NCBI GenBank assembly: GCA_044224605.1
Contig: JBGAKC010000004.1
Location: forward strand, 62,001 to 126,000
DNA: 64,000 nt
Direction: 5' to 3'
DNA from: UBA7672 sp044224605
Lineage (GTDB): Bacteria; Pseudomonadota; Alphaproteobacteria; Caulobacterales; Hyphomonadaceae
Part shown: piece after piece, positions 16,855 through 25,386 of the stretch
How the letters are laid out: every line of letters begins with the position of its first letter
Position numbering within the stretch: position 1 is the stretch's first letter
Notes under the pieces: model-generated
Databases searched by the model: none
Seen by the model: only the letters and a program-made list of their open reading frames with translations
Told to the model about the DNA's origin: nothing
Translations under genes and position numbers: made by a program

Positions 16855-18093
16855 ATGACGATGAGCACGACTGGAACGGAATCGGTCGGGTCCGGGCGCG
16901 TTCGCTGGTCATGGTTGTGGAACACCCGGCAGGACGTAGCTTTCAACCTGCTGCCATTCTGGCTCGGCTATGTGCTCCTGGCGGCGCTGTTCCTGACGCG
17001 CCAAGGCGGGGCGGGGACTGACCCTCATTGGATGGCTTCGCTCGGCAGCCGCAGCTTCGACATCATGGTGATTGCCGCGATGCTTTACGGGCCGTTGATC
17101 GATGGCCCGCACCTTTGGGCGACGATCGCACGCACTTACACGGACACCAAGGAATGGGCTGCCCGCCGCCTGCTGTTCCTCACCTCGCTGCTGGCTTTTG
17201 CCGTAGGTCCTGTGGTGATCCTGATCCCCTACCTGATCAACATGGTGGTTCCTCTCCCTCGGCCGGTGCTCGACTGGGGATGGATCGCCTGGACGCTTGG
17301 TTTCAGCTTGTACGTGATACACCACATCAACCAGCAGCACTGGGGTTTCGTCAGTCTTTACAAGCGCAAGAACGGAGAGAGCGACCCTCGCGAGCGCCGC
17401 ATCGATCAAGTTTATTTCCTGACGGCGCTCTGGTCACCCTATATCGCGATGATCACCGCGCCGTGGAGTGATCCCCAGCACGCCCGGACTGGCGTCTCGC
17501 TCGCAAGTTCATTTGCCTTCAACACCTGTCACGTCGTGTTCCTGGCTGCGACCGCTGCTTACCTGATCCATCAGGTCCGGCTGTGGCGCAGAGGCGAAGT
17601 CCTCAACGGGCCCAAACTGCTCTACATCGCGACCGTCGTACCTCTATACTATCTTACCTTTTCGTTTGATCCGCGCCTTGCTGCGTTCTGGGTGTTCATC
17701 ACCGGTACGGGCCACTGTGCGCAGTATCATGGCGTGGTCTGGGCGTATGGCGAGAAGCGCTATGCCTCCGCAGGCGCAGACAAGCGTGGCCTGCCACACC
17801 TGATCTTCAGTAATGTCTGGGTCTATGTCGTACTCGGTGTTGCCTTCGCCCTTGTCACGCTCCAGGGCCCCGGCGCCTATCGCATCGAGCAGGTTGTCGG
17901 GTCCTGGCTCCAGAATTCCGTTTTCGCGAGTGTGTTCTCTTTCCTCGATCCGGCGAAAGGCAACTGGCTCGGGGTTCAGCTCATCGCGGCGATGATTTCA
18001 GGCGTGCGCCTTCATCACTTCTATGTCGACTCGAAGATCTGGAAAGTGTCGAAAAGCAAGACGCTGGCGAAAGATCTCAATATTGCGGCCTGA
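16855..18093 (+). CDS. polytopic membrane protein, histidine-rich
   Basis: A 412-residue inner-membrane protein with about nine to ten hydrophobic helices (for example VAFNLLPFWLGYVLLAALFL near residue 28, WGWIAWTLGFSLYVIHHINQ near 142, LLYIATVVPLYYLTFSF, VWVYVVLGVAFALVTL). Histidines recur in or next to helices: VIHHINQQHWG, TGHCAQYHG and VRLHHFYVDSKIWK. That pattern suggests a membrane metal or haem site, as in membrane di-iron and Brp/Blh-type enzymes, but I cannot assign a family. ATG at 16855 has GGGGAG nine bases upstream. It precedes, convergently, the mnmH gene. Confidence 0.8.
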   Translation: MTMSTTGTESVGSGRVRWSWLWNTRQDVAFNLLPFWLGYVLLAALFLTRQGGAGTDPHWMASLGSRSFDIMVIAAMLYGPLIDGPHLWATIARTYTDTKEWAARRLLFLTSLLAFAVGPVVILIPYLINMVVPLPRPVLDWGWIAWTLGFSLYVIHHINQQHWGFVSLYKRKNGESDPRERRIDQVYFLTALWSPYIAMITAPWSDPQHARTGVSLASSFAFNTCHVVFLAATAAYLIHQVRLWRRGEVLNGPKLLYIATVVPLYYLTFSFDPRLAAFWVFITGTGHCAQYHGVVWAYGEKRYASAGADKRGLPHLIFSNVWVYVVLGVAFALVTLQGPGAYRIEQVVGSWLQNSVFASVFSFLDPAKGNWLGVQLIAAMISGVRLHHFYVDSKIWKVSKSKTLAKDLNIAA

Positions 18094-18126
18094 TGGGGCC
18101 TGCGCACGCCGGCCAAGCTTGCGATT

Positions 18127-19197
18127 TCAAAGCCGGGCAATTTCCTGAATCATCCGGACGATCCCGTCCGCTGCTCGATCGCGCTCTGCTTCCGTAAGCG
18201 AGGCGAGCGTGATGGCTCCAAGTACTCGACGGGTGTCGCGCCCGCTCGAGCGGGCATAGGAGGGGTCGTAATGGCGTTCGACGACTTCGCGGACGAGGTC
18301 ATGGAACAGGCCGGCGTCGGCCAGGAGGCGCCAGGATTCGAGCTGTTTGCGGCCGGGATAGACTTCCAGCTTTGACAGAACGGTTTCGAGGAGAGCGCGG
18401 TCGGCGACAACTTCAGGATAGGTTTGCAGCAGGTATGTTGCACGGGCGTCGATGTGGGCGCTGAGTTCGACGCGGGGAGCTTCGCACATTGCCTTCCAGA
18501 GGGCGGGCGGGAGCGTGCGGTTGCCGACCTTACTGGATTCCGCCTCGACGAGAACGGGACGCGCCGGGTCCATGCGGACGAGCTGGTCGTGCAGCGAGGA
18601 CTCGAACCATTTCTGGCTCGGTTGCGGCCTGCCGCTGATGGCGCCGAAGAGGGAGCCGCGGTGCAGGGCAAGGGCTTCGAGATCGAGGATCTGGGCGCCG
18701 CGGGCGGCGGCGCGGTTGAGGATGTCGGTCTTGGCGCTGCCGGTGCCGCCGTCGATGAGGATGAGGCGGAGGCCGAGCGGTTCGTCGTAGAGGCGTTTTT
18801 GTACTGCGCGGCGGTAGGTCTTGTAGCCGCCCTTCAGCACCAGCGTGCGCCAACCGACCTGGGCGAGGATGAGCGCCATGGCGTTGGAGCGCTGGCCGCC
18901 GCGCCAGCAATAGATCAGCGGGCGGAAAGTGGGGGGCTTGTCTGACAGGGCGGTGTCGAGATGGCGCGCGACATTGCGGGCGACCATGGCGGCGCCGATG
19001 CGGCGGGCGAGGAAACGCGATTCCTGCACATAAGTCGTGCCGACGATGGCGCGTTCCTCATTGTCGAGGACGGGAAGGTTGATCGCGCCGGGGATGTGAT
19101 CCTCGGCGAATTCACCAGGGCTGCGCACGTCGATGATCATGTCGAACTGGGAAAGTGATTTCCAGTCGACAGCGTCTGTGGAGCCGGGGTTTGTCAT
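18127..19197 (-). CDS. mnmH: tRNA 2-selenouridine synthase
   Basis: Replaces sulfur by selenium in 2-thiouridine at the wobble position of Lys, Glu and Gln tRNAs, using selenophosphate. Its 356 residues are normal for the family. An N-terminal rhodanese domain holds FDMIIDVRSPGEFAEDHIPG and the active-site cysteine in LIYCWRGGQRSNAMA (near residue 95). A C-terminal P-loop domain contains LIDGGTGSAKTDIL near 150. The gene is divergent from selD, which makes its selenium donor, with 65 bp between the starts. Together they form a minimal selenouridine module. Confidence 0.95.
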   Translation of the reverse strand: MTNPGSTDAVDWKSLSQFDMIIDVRSPGEFAEDHIPGAINLPVLDNEERAIVGTTYVQESRFLARRIGAAMVARNVARHLDTALSDKPPTFRPLIYCWRGGQRSNAMALILAQVGWRTLVLKGGYKTYRRAVQKRLYDEPLGLRLILIDGGTGSAKTDILNRAAARGAQILDLEALALHRGSLFGAISGRPQPSQKWFESSLHDQLVRMDPARPVLVEAESSKVGNRTLPPALWKAMCEAPRVELSAHIDARATYLLQTYPEVVADRALLETVLSKLEVYPGRKQLESWRLLADAGLFHDLVREVVERHYDPSYARSSGRDTRRVLGAITLASLTEAERDRAADGIVRMIQEIARL

Positions 19198-19262
19198 TGG
19201 CCTGTCAGTGTCTCCCGCGCCCTGCTATCAAACTGCCGCGATAGCGCAAACAGGAGCCATGA

Positions 19263-20309
19263 ATGGCCGACGGAATTCGCCTGACATCGCTGGCCCATGG
19301 GGGCGGGTGCGGGTGCAAGCTGGCGCCGGGCGTGCTGCGTGACATTCTGGCGACGATGCCCGCCGGGGCGCATTTCGCGAACCTGATGGTCGGCACGGAG
19401 ACGTCGGACGATGCCGCGGTGTGGCGGTTGAACGACCAGCAGGCACTGGTGGCGACGACTGACTTCTTCATGCCCGTGGTGGACGACCCGTACGAGTTCG
19501 GGCGGATTGCGGCGACCAATGCGCTGTCGGATGTCTATGCGATGGGGGCGAGCCCGATCCTGGCGCTGGCGATCGTGGGGATGCCGGTGGGCGTGATGCC
19601 GGTCGAGATGATCCGGAGGATTCTCGAGGGCGGGGCGTCGGTATGTGCAGCGGCGGGCGTGCCGGTGGCGGGCGGGCATTCGATCGACTCGAAGGAGCCG
19701 ATCTATGGGCTCGTCGCGCTGGGGTTGGTGCATCCAGACAAGCTGCTGACGAACAGGACGGGGAAGGTTGGCGACAAGCTCATTCTCACGAAGGCGCTGG
19801 GGGTGGGCATTTTCAGCGCGGCGTTGAAGCAGGACCGGCTGGATGAGGCGGGGTATCGTTCGCTGATCGCGTCGACAACGAAGCTGAATGTGCTGGGCAA
19901 GGATCTCGGGCGCGTGTCTGGCGTGCACGCGCTGACGGATGTCACGGGGTTCGGGTTGCTGGGGCATGCGCTGGAGATGGCGCGTGGGGCGGGGCTGACG
20001 GCGCGGATCGATGTGGGCGCAGTTCCACTGTTGCCGGGCGTCGAGGCGTTGGCGCGCGAGGGCGTACGGACGGGTGCGGCGGTGCGCAACTGGGACAGCT
20101 ATGGCGATGCGGTGACTCTGCCTGCTGGGCTGGAGGGATGGCGGCGCGATGTGCTGTGCGATCCGCAGACCAGCGGCGGGTTGCTGGTCGCGGCTGACGC
20201 GCAGGTAGCGGCCGGCATCGCGGCGATGGCGCGCGAGGCGGGGTTCGCGGACACGGCGGTGGTGGGGGAACTGGTTGCTGGCGATGCGCGCGTGGTGGTG
20301 AGCGCCTAG
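19263..20309 (+). CDS. selD: selenide, water dikinase (selenophosphate synthase)
   Basis: Makes selenophosphate from selenide and ATP. Its 348 residues are standard. The catalytic N-terminal loop AHGGGCGCKL has the reactive residue as an ordinary cysteine (C16) with lysine K19, so no selenocysteine recoding is needed. Metal/ATP residues are seen in TSDDAAVWRL, TTDFFMPVVDDPYEFGRIAA and DVTGFGLLGHALEMA, and the end has QTSGGLLVAAD. It is paired head to head with mnmH. No selA/selB is in the window. Its TAG stop shares CTAG (20306-20309) with the stop of the convergent gene. Confidence 0.96.
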   Translation: MADGIRLTSLAHGGGCGCKLAPGVLRDILATMPAGAHFANLMVGTETSDDAAVWRLNDQQALVATTDFFMPVVDDPYEFGRIAATNALSDVYAMGASPILALAIVGMPVGVMPVEMIRRILEGGASVCAAAGVPVAGGHSIDSKEPIYGLVALGLVHPDKLLTNRTGKVGDKLILTKALGVGIFSAALKQDRLDEAGYRSLIASTTKLNVLGKDLGRVSGVHALTDVTGFGLLGHALEMARGAGLTARIDVGAVPLLPGVEALAREGVRTGAAVRNWDSYGDAVTLPAGLEGWRRDVLCDPQTSGGLLVAADAQVAAGIAAMAREAGFADTAVVGELVAGDARVVVSA

Positions 20310-20620
20310 CTGCCGCCGTCTTCCATGAAGCAGGCTTCGTAGGGGCCGCCGGGCATGCCGGTGAGGCGATGGGCTTCATCTATAGGCGTCAGACGCGGGC
20401 CGTTGCGGACGAGATCGCCATCGGCGGTAGTGAGGTCGCGTGTCTGGCCGCCGGCGGTGACTTCAACTTCACCGCTGATGATCTGGCGGACCTGGAATGC
20501 CTTGCTGTCCTCGCACGTGTAGGTGTGGAGCGGCGAGCCGTGGCGGGCGCGGAGATCCTCGTTCGAGACGCAGGCAGCGGCGAGGGCGAGGAAAGCAACG
20601 AGCAGAACGCTGGAACGCAT
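20306..20620 (-). CDS. small lipoprotein, MliC-like
   Basis: A 104-residue exported protein with signal peptide MRSSVLLVAFLALAAACVSN (lipobox cysteine 17). The mature part opens THY-like (LHTYTCEDSKAFQVRQII) and carries a late cysteine (YEACFMED), the layout of the membrane-bound C-type lysozyme inhibitor fold, where two cysteines bridge an eight-stranded barrel. The identification is tentative. Its stop codon overlaps that of selD on the opposite strand within a CTAG palindrome. Confidence 0.65.
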   Translation of the reverse strand: MRSSVLLVAFLALAAACVSNEDLRARHGSPLHTYTCEDSKAFQVRQIISGEVEVTAGGQTRDLTTADGDLVRNGPRLTPIDEAHRLTGMPGGPYEACFMEDGGS

Positions 20621-20830
20621 GCCTTACTCCGCATGTGGGCACTGCTTCAGGTGACGATGTTCACAGGCGGCGCACAAGATCGAGGCGCAGCCCCGGGCAG
20701 GATGATACGCAGTGGTCTCTTCCCTGAGGTCACACGAGGAGTTGACGGTTGGGCCTTGTCGCCAGCGTCAAGGTGATGTGAGTAGATGCTCGCGGATCGG
20801 TTTCCGGATTTGGTTTCAGGGAGGGTTCTC

Positions 20831-21460
20831 ATGAAGACCCATATCAAGGCGGCGCTTTGTGCGGCGGCGGCATTGCTGGTTGCAGCGCCGGCGTCGGCGC
20901 ACTTCATTCTTCTCGCGCCGGACTCATGGATAGAGGCGAACGTCCTCGGCGATCCGCAGAAGGCTGCGCCGTGCGGCACGTCGGAAATGACCAAGGGCGC
21001 GCCGACCGGCAAGATCACCGAGGTTAAGGGCGGCGAGATGCTGCACTTCAAGGTCAGGGAAACGATCTTCCACCCAGGCTTCTACCGCATCGCCCTGTCC
21101 GTGCTGGACCGCAGCGAGCTTCCCAAAGACCCCGAAGCGGTCACCAAGGACACGGAGCGCGGCCCGGTCTCCGTCTCCGGCAAGATCGATCCCAATCCCA
21201 AGCCGCCCGTGTTGGTCGATGGCCTCTTCGTTCACGACAAGCCGATCCCGAAACAGGCCGATGGAAGCCCGACCTTCCTCGAGACGGATGTGAAGCTGCC
21301 GAACATCAACTGTGACAAGTGCACGGTGCAGATCATCCAGTTCATGGAGAACCATGGGCTGAACAAGGAAGGCGACTTCACCTATCACCACTGCGCGGAC
21401 CTCAAGATCGTGGCCAATCCGAAGCTGCCGATCGACAAGGGCTGGCCGGGGCACAAGTAG
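20831..21460 (+). CDS. exported protein with predicted N-terminal histidine (polysaccharide monooxygenase-like)
   Basis: A 209-residue secreted protein. The signal peptide MKTHIKAALCAAAALLVAAP-ASA should be cut after Ala 23, leaving His 24 as the first residue (HFILLAPDSW). An N-terminal histidine is the hallmark of the copper histidine brace of lytic polysaccharide monooxygenases and CopC-like proteins. Further histidines (IFHPGFYRI, FMENHGLN, TYHHCADL) could complete a copper site. Two cysteine pairs (INCDKCTVQ and others) may form disulfides. I place it with the SCE4755-type monooxygenase-like family by recollection; activity is unproven. ATG 20831 has GGGAGG seven bases upstream. Confidence 0.7.
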   Translation: MKTHIKAALCAAAALLVAAPASAHFILLAPDSWIEANVLGDPQKAAPCGTSEMTKGAPTGKITEVKGGEMLHFKVRETIFHPGFYRIALSVLDRSELPKDPEAVTKDTERGPVSVSGKIDPNPKPPVLVDGLFVHDKPIPKQADGSPTFLETDVKLPNINCDKCTVQIIQFMENHGLNKEGDFTYHHCADLKIVANPKLPIDKGWPGHK

Positions 21461-21563
21461 GCAGCAACTTTTTGCAGCTGGGATAGCGCAGGCTCTGCAG
21501 CTGACGCGCTGCGGGCAACGGCTGTTCATCTGAGGTTCGGATAGCGGCTGGCACGCTGGACGA

Positions 21564-22367
21564 ATGATCAGGAAGGTCCTCGCTGCTGGTCTGGGGTCGC
21601 TCTTGCTTGCGAGCTTGCCTGCCATTGCGCAGGAGGTTCCGGCGCGGGACATGCCGGAGCTTGATGGCGCGCCGCCGCCGCTGAAGATTCCGGCCGCGAA
21701 ACCGAAGCCCAAGGCGCCGACGCCCAAGCCAGCGCCTGCCAAGCCGGCTCCGGCGAAGCAAACCCAGATCAAGCCGGAGACAGCAAAGCCAAAGCCCGCG
21801 CCAGCCATGGCGGTTGACAAGGCAAAGCCGGCGGCGCCTGCGGACGACAAGCTGAAGGCGGCGCAGTCGCAGCTGGCCAAGCAGGCCGAGGCGCAGAGCG
21901 CGGAGAAGGCGCGGCTCGACAAGCGGGCTGCCGACCTGAAGGCGCAGCAGGACAATCTCGAGGCGCGCATCGCGCTGTTGAGCGCACGCGAGAAGGGCGT
22001 CGAGGATCGCGAGGCTGATCTTGCGGCGCAGAAAGCGGAGCTGGATCGCCAGCGCAAGGATATAGCCGCGCAAGCTGCGAAACTCGCGGCGGCGGATGAC
22101 GACCAGCCTGATGCGCACACCTACAGCCGGACCGGGCTCGATCGTGGGCGGGCGGTAGCGGCTTGCGAGCGGGCGGGCGATGATGAGGCGCGGGCTCGCA
22201 GCTATTACTCAGCCGAATACAACAGCGCGCCGTATTTCTCCTTTGGCCAGACCTGGCAGGTGCGTGGCCAGATGCGGATCGAGGGGCGGATCGGCTACAA
22301 GATCGTCGACACCGTCTGCGACATTGACGAGGACGGCGAGGCGCGGCGGTTCGCTTTCCTGCGCTGA
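21564..22367 (+). CDS. exported KP-rich, coiled-coil protein
   Basis: A 267-residue exported protein: signal peptide (MIRKVLAAGLGSLLLASLPA-IAQ), then a Lys/Pro/Ala-rich extended region (residues about 40-90, TonB-like KPKP/APAKP repeats), then a coiled coil (about 95-170, KAQQDNLEARIALLSAREKG), then a small C-terminal domain with two cysteines (AACERAG and DTVCDIDED). The KP-rich spacer could reach across the periplasm or bind peptidoglycan. No enzyme motif is seen. Its TGA stop abuts the TCA of the convergent HAD gene (TGATCA), leaving no intergenic DNA. Confidence 0.65.
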   Translation: MIRKVLAAGLGSLLLASLPAIAQEVPARDMPELDGAPPPLKIPAAKPKPKAPTPKPAPAKPAPAKQTQIKPETAKPKPAPAMAVDKAKPAAPADDKLKAAQSQLAKQAEAQSAEKARLDKRAADLKAQQDNLEARIALLSAREKGVEDREADLAAQKAELDRQRKDIAAQAAKLAAADDDQPDAHTYSRTGLDRGRAVAACERAGDDEARARSYYSAEYNSAPYFSFGQTWQVRGQMRIEGRIGYKIVDTVCDIDEDGEARRFAFLR

Positions 22368-23030
22368 TCAGACGTCCAGCAGGTTGAGGATATCGGAGAG
22401 CGACGTTCCGACGTGGAGCGCGCGGGCGCGTGTTTCGTCGTCAGGCTGGATGAGGTCGGGGATCATCAGCGTCATCAGGCCGGCGGCGTGGGCGGAGGCG
22501 ACGCCGGTGGGCGAGTCCTCAATGGCGAGGATCTCGGACGGGTGATGGCCGAGGATGGTTGAGGCCTTCAGATAGGGCTCCGGGTGAGGCTTGCCGTGCG
22601 TGACGTCATCGCGCGTGACAATACCCGTGAAGCGGGCCGTGAGATTGTGGGCGCGGAAGTGGCGCTCGACCCAGCCGGGGCCGGATGAGGTGGCAAGGGC
22701 GTAGGGCGCGCGGAGCTTGTCGAGGCGGTCGAACAGATCGACGGCCCCCGGCTTGAGCGGGGCGGCCTTGTCGCCGACGTGTTCGCTGACGGAGGCGTAG
22801 AAATTATCGAGCGGGAAATCGGCGCCGAAATACTCGCGCATCTTCGCTTCGCTGTATTGGCGGTGGCGGCCGACGAGCGACAGGAACTGCTCGTTGGTGA
22901 AGGGGACGCCGTGGCGGTCGGCGGCAGCCATGTAGGCGTCGTGGACCAGCGCTTCGGAGTCGATCAGCGTGCCGTCAAGGTCGAAGACCACGGCTTTCGG
23001 GCGGCGGGGGAGGCGGAAGGGGGAGGTCAT
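22368..23030 (-). CDS. HAD superfamily phosphatase (beta-phosphoglucomutase/phosphatase-like)
   Basis: A 220-residue cytosolic HAD subfamily IA hydrolase. Motif I is VVFDLDGTLIDSEALVHDAY (nucleophile Asp and acid/base Asp), motif II is YALATSSG, motif III is the Lys in HGKPHPEPYL, and motif IV is LAIEDSPTGVASAHAAGL. The helical cap follows motif I. Substrates are usually sugar or polyol phosphates and cannot be deduced. The ATG at 23030 is chosen since GGAGG-type sequence precedes it and earlier codons are Thr-rich without family match. It is divergent from the cupin gene. Confidence 0.9.
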   Translation of the reverse strand: MTSPFRLPRRPKAVVFDLDGTLIDSEALVHDAYMAAADRHGVPFTNEQFLSLVGRHRQYSEAKMREYFGADFPLDNFYASVSEHVGDKAAPLKPGAVDLFDRLDKLRAPYALATSSGPGWVERHFRAHNLTARFTGIVTRDDVTHGKPHPEPYLKASTILGHHPSEILAIEDSPTGVASAHAAGLMTLMIPDLIQPDDETRARALHVGTSLSDILNLLDV

Positions 23031-23089
23031 TGTGGTTGAGGTCGTCGTTCTGACTGGCCGGGTCAAGCGGGCGGGGCTAGAAAGAGCGC

Positions 23090-23647
23090 ATGTTCGAGCT
23101 TGAGCAATTCGTCGCGGACTGCCGGGCGGCGCTGGCAGAGGACGCCTCGCATGTCACGGTGCGCGAAGTGGTGAAGCGCGCAGTGGCGGACCCGGCTTCT
23201 GTCATCAAGCGGATCGGCGAGCCGCAGCGGGCGGGGTTGCGCAAGCTCTATCATGCGCCGGACCTGACGATCCTCGACCTGGTGTGGGGGCCGGGGATGA
23301 TCCTGCAGCCGCATGATCATCGCATGTGGGCGGTGATCGGCATCTATACCGGGCGCGAGGACAATATCTTCTGGCGGCGCCTGCCGGATGGGAGCGGCCG
23401 CATCGAGGCGGCGGGGGCGAAGTCGCTGGGCGTCGGCGATGCCGAGCCGCTGGGGCGGAACATCATCCATTCCGTCACAAATCCCATCCCGCGGCTGACG
23501 GGCGCCCTCCATGTCTATGGCGGCGACTTCTTCGGTGTGGAGCGCAGCGAATGGGATCCTGAATCGCTGGCCGAGGGGCGGTTTGACGCGGAGCGGTTGG
23601 CGCAGCGGTTCGAGGCGTCGAATTCCGCCACGAAACAGGGCCTCTAG
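23090..23647 (+). CDS. cysteine dioxygenase-like cupin
   Basis: A 185-residue predicted metal-dependent double-stranded beta-helix protein. The metal-binding signature is LQPHDHRMWAVIGIYTGRED, with a third His in NIIHSVTNP and fourth in GALHVYGGDF, the arrangement of the cysteine dioxygenase/predicted cupin-type enzymes that bind Fe or Zn. These oxidise thiols or 3-hydroxy substrates. The native substrate is not evident from neighbours (HAD phosphatase on one side, mmsA on the other). Transcribed toward mmsA with about 90 bp between. Confidence 0.82.
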   Translation: MFELEQFVADCRAALAEDASHVTVREVVKRAVADPASVIKRIGEPQRAGLRKLYHAPDLTILDLVWGPGMILQPHDHRMWAVIGIYTGREDNIFWRRLPDGSGRIEAAGAKSLGVGDAEPLGRNIIHSVTNPIPRLTGALHVYGGDFFGVERSEWDPESLAEGRFDAERLAQRFEASNSATKQGL

Positions 23648-23740
23648 CGCTCCGTTTTCAAGGCTTCGGCAGATCGCGCGCCTTCCGTTGTCAGGGCGTT
23701 CGGAGAGGGCTATTCCCGTCCGCGTAAAGCGGAGTTTTCC

Positions 23741-25252
23741 ATGCGGCGTATCGACGGGTTCATTGGCGGCAAATCGGTGAAGGTCACGTCCGGCCGGGAA
23801 GCCGATGTGTTCAATCCGAATACGGGGGAAGTACAGGCCAAGGTGGGCCTTGCTTCGACGGGCGACGTGGACCTCGCGGTGCAGGCGGCGGCGAAGGCCT
23901 TGCCGGGCTGGTCGGCCACGAACCCGCAGCGCCGCGCGCGCGTCATGTTCGAGTTCAAGCGCCTGGTCGAGGCGAACATGCAGCCGCTGGCGGAGTTGCT
24001 GTCGAGCGAGCATGGCAAGGTGGTGGCTGACTCCAAGGGCGACATCCAGCGTGGTCTCGAAGTGATCGAATTCGCGTGCGGCATCCCGCATGCGCTTAAA
24101 GGCGAGTACACGGAAGGCGCCGGTCCGGGCATCGACGTTTATTCGATGCGGCAACCACTCGGAGTGGTGGCGGGCATCACGCCGTTCAACTTCCCGGCGA
24201 TGATCCCGATGTGGATGTTCGGCGTCGCCATCGCGACAGGCAACACGTTCGTGCTGAAGCCTTCCGAACGTGATCCCTCGGTGCCCGTGCGGCTGGGCGA
24301 GCTGTTCATCGAGGCGGGGCAGGCGGCGGGTCTCGACGTCACCGGCGTGCTAAACGTCGTGCACGGCGACAAGGTTGCGGTGGATGCGATCCTGCATCAC
24401 CCGGAAGTGCGGGCGGTGAGCTTCGTCGGTTCTTCGGACATCGCGCACTACATCTACCAGACCGGCGCGGCGAACGGGAAGCGCGTGCAGGCGATGGGCG
24501 GCGCCAAGAACCACGGCATCGTGCTGCCGGATGCAGACATGGACCAGGTCGTGAAGGATCTGGCCGGCGCGGCGTTCGGTTCGGCGGGCGAGCGCTGCAT
24601 GGCGCTGCCGGTGGTGGTGCCGGTTGGCCAAAAGACAGCGGATGAGCTGCGCGAGCGGATGATCGCGGAGATCGAAACGCTGAAGGTCGGCGTGTCGAGC
24701 GATCCGGGCGCGCAGTACGGCCCGGTGGTGACGGCGGCGCATCGCGACAAGATCGCGAACTACATCCAGCTCGGCAAGGACGAGGGCGCGGAACTCGTCG
24801 TCGACGGACGCGGGTTCAAGCTACAGGGCTTTGAGAAGGGCTTCTTCATCGGGCCGTCTCTGTTCGACAAAGTGCGGCCGGGCATGAAGACCTATCATGA
24901 GGAGATCTTCGGGCCGGTGCTGCAGATCGTGCGCGCTAATACGCTGGAAGAGGCGATCCAGCTGCCGAGCAAGCACCAGTACGGCAACGGGGTCGCCATC
25001 TTCACGCGCAATGGCCGCGCCGCGCGCGAGTTCGCGAGCAAGGTCAATGTCGGCATGGTGGGCATCAACGTGCCGATCCCCGTGCCGGTCGCCTATCACA
25101 CCTTCGGCGGCTGGAAGCGCTCGGCCTTCGGCGACACCAACCAACACGGCATGGAAGGCCTGAAGTTCTGGACGAAGGTGAAAACCGTCACCGCCCGTTG
25201 GCCGGAAGGTGATGTGGGCGATTCGAGCTTCGTCATTCCGACGATGCGGTAG
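23741..25252 (+). CDS. mmsA: CoA-acylating methylmalonate-semialdehyde dehydrogenase
   Basis: Converts (methyl)malonate semialdehyde plus CoA and NAD to propionyl-CoA or acetyl-CoA with CO2, in valine and inositol catabolism. It has 503 residues. The aldehyde dehydrogenase fold is seen in TPFNFPAMIPMWMFGVAIAT and VSFVGSSDIAHYIYQTGAAN, and the nucleophile Cys 286 lies in AGERCMALPVVV, the variant used by CoA-acylating members. ATG at 23741 follows GGAG at six bases. mmsB lies about 1 kb downstream with a DUF2306 gene between, so the valine step pair is conserved but interrupted. Confidence 0.95.
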   Translation: MRRIDGFIGGKSVKVTSGREADVFNPNTGEVQAKVGLASTGDVDLAVQAAAKALPGWSATNPQRRARVMFEFKRLVEANMQPLAELLSSEHGKVVADSKGDIQRGLEVIEFACGIPHALKGEYTEGAGPGIDVYSMRQPLGVVAGITPFNFPAMIPMWMFGVAIATGNTFVLKPSERDPSVPVRLGELFIEAGQAAGLDVTGVLNVVHGDKVAVDAILHHPEVRAVSFVGSSDIAHYIYQTGAANGKRVQAMGGAKNHGIVLPDADMDQVVKDLAGAAFGSAGERCMALPVVVPVGQKTADELRERMIAEIETLKVGVSSDPGAQYGPVVTAAHRDKIANYIQLGKDEGAELVVDGRGFKLQGFEKGFFIGPSLFDKVRPGMKTYHEEIFGPVLQIVRANTLEEAIQLPSKHQYGNGVAIFTRNGRAAREFASKVNVGMVGINVPIPVPVAYHTFGGWKRSAFGDTNQHGMEGLKFWTKVKTVTARWPEGDVGDSSFVIPTMR

Positions 25253-25386
25253 TTCCCTGACGCAACTGCTTTGGGCGTGAGAAAAGCAGCCCGAACACTG
25301 GGCTTCGCCGTCACACTTTCGCGGGCGCCACCGTCTAGAAGACACAGACGGCTGACGCTATCGTCAAAGCGTTGCGGAGGACGGGC

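Noticed and set aside
19263..19320. Selenocysteine in SelD
   Set aside because: The reactive position is encoded by TGC (Cys 16); there is no in-frame TGA.
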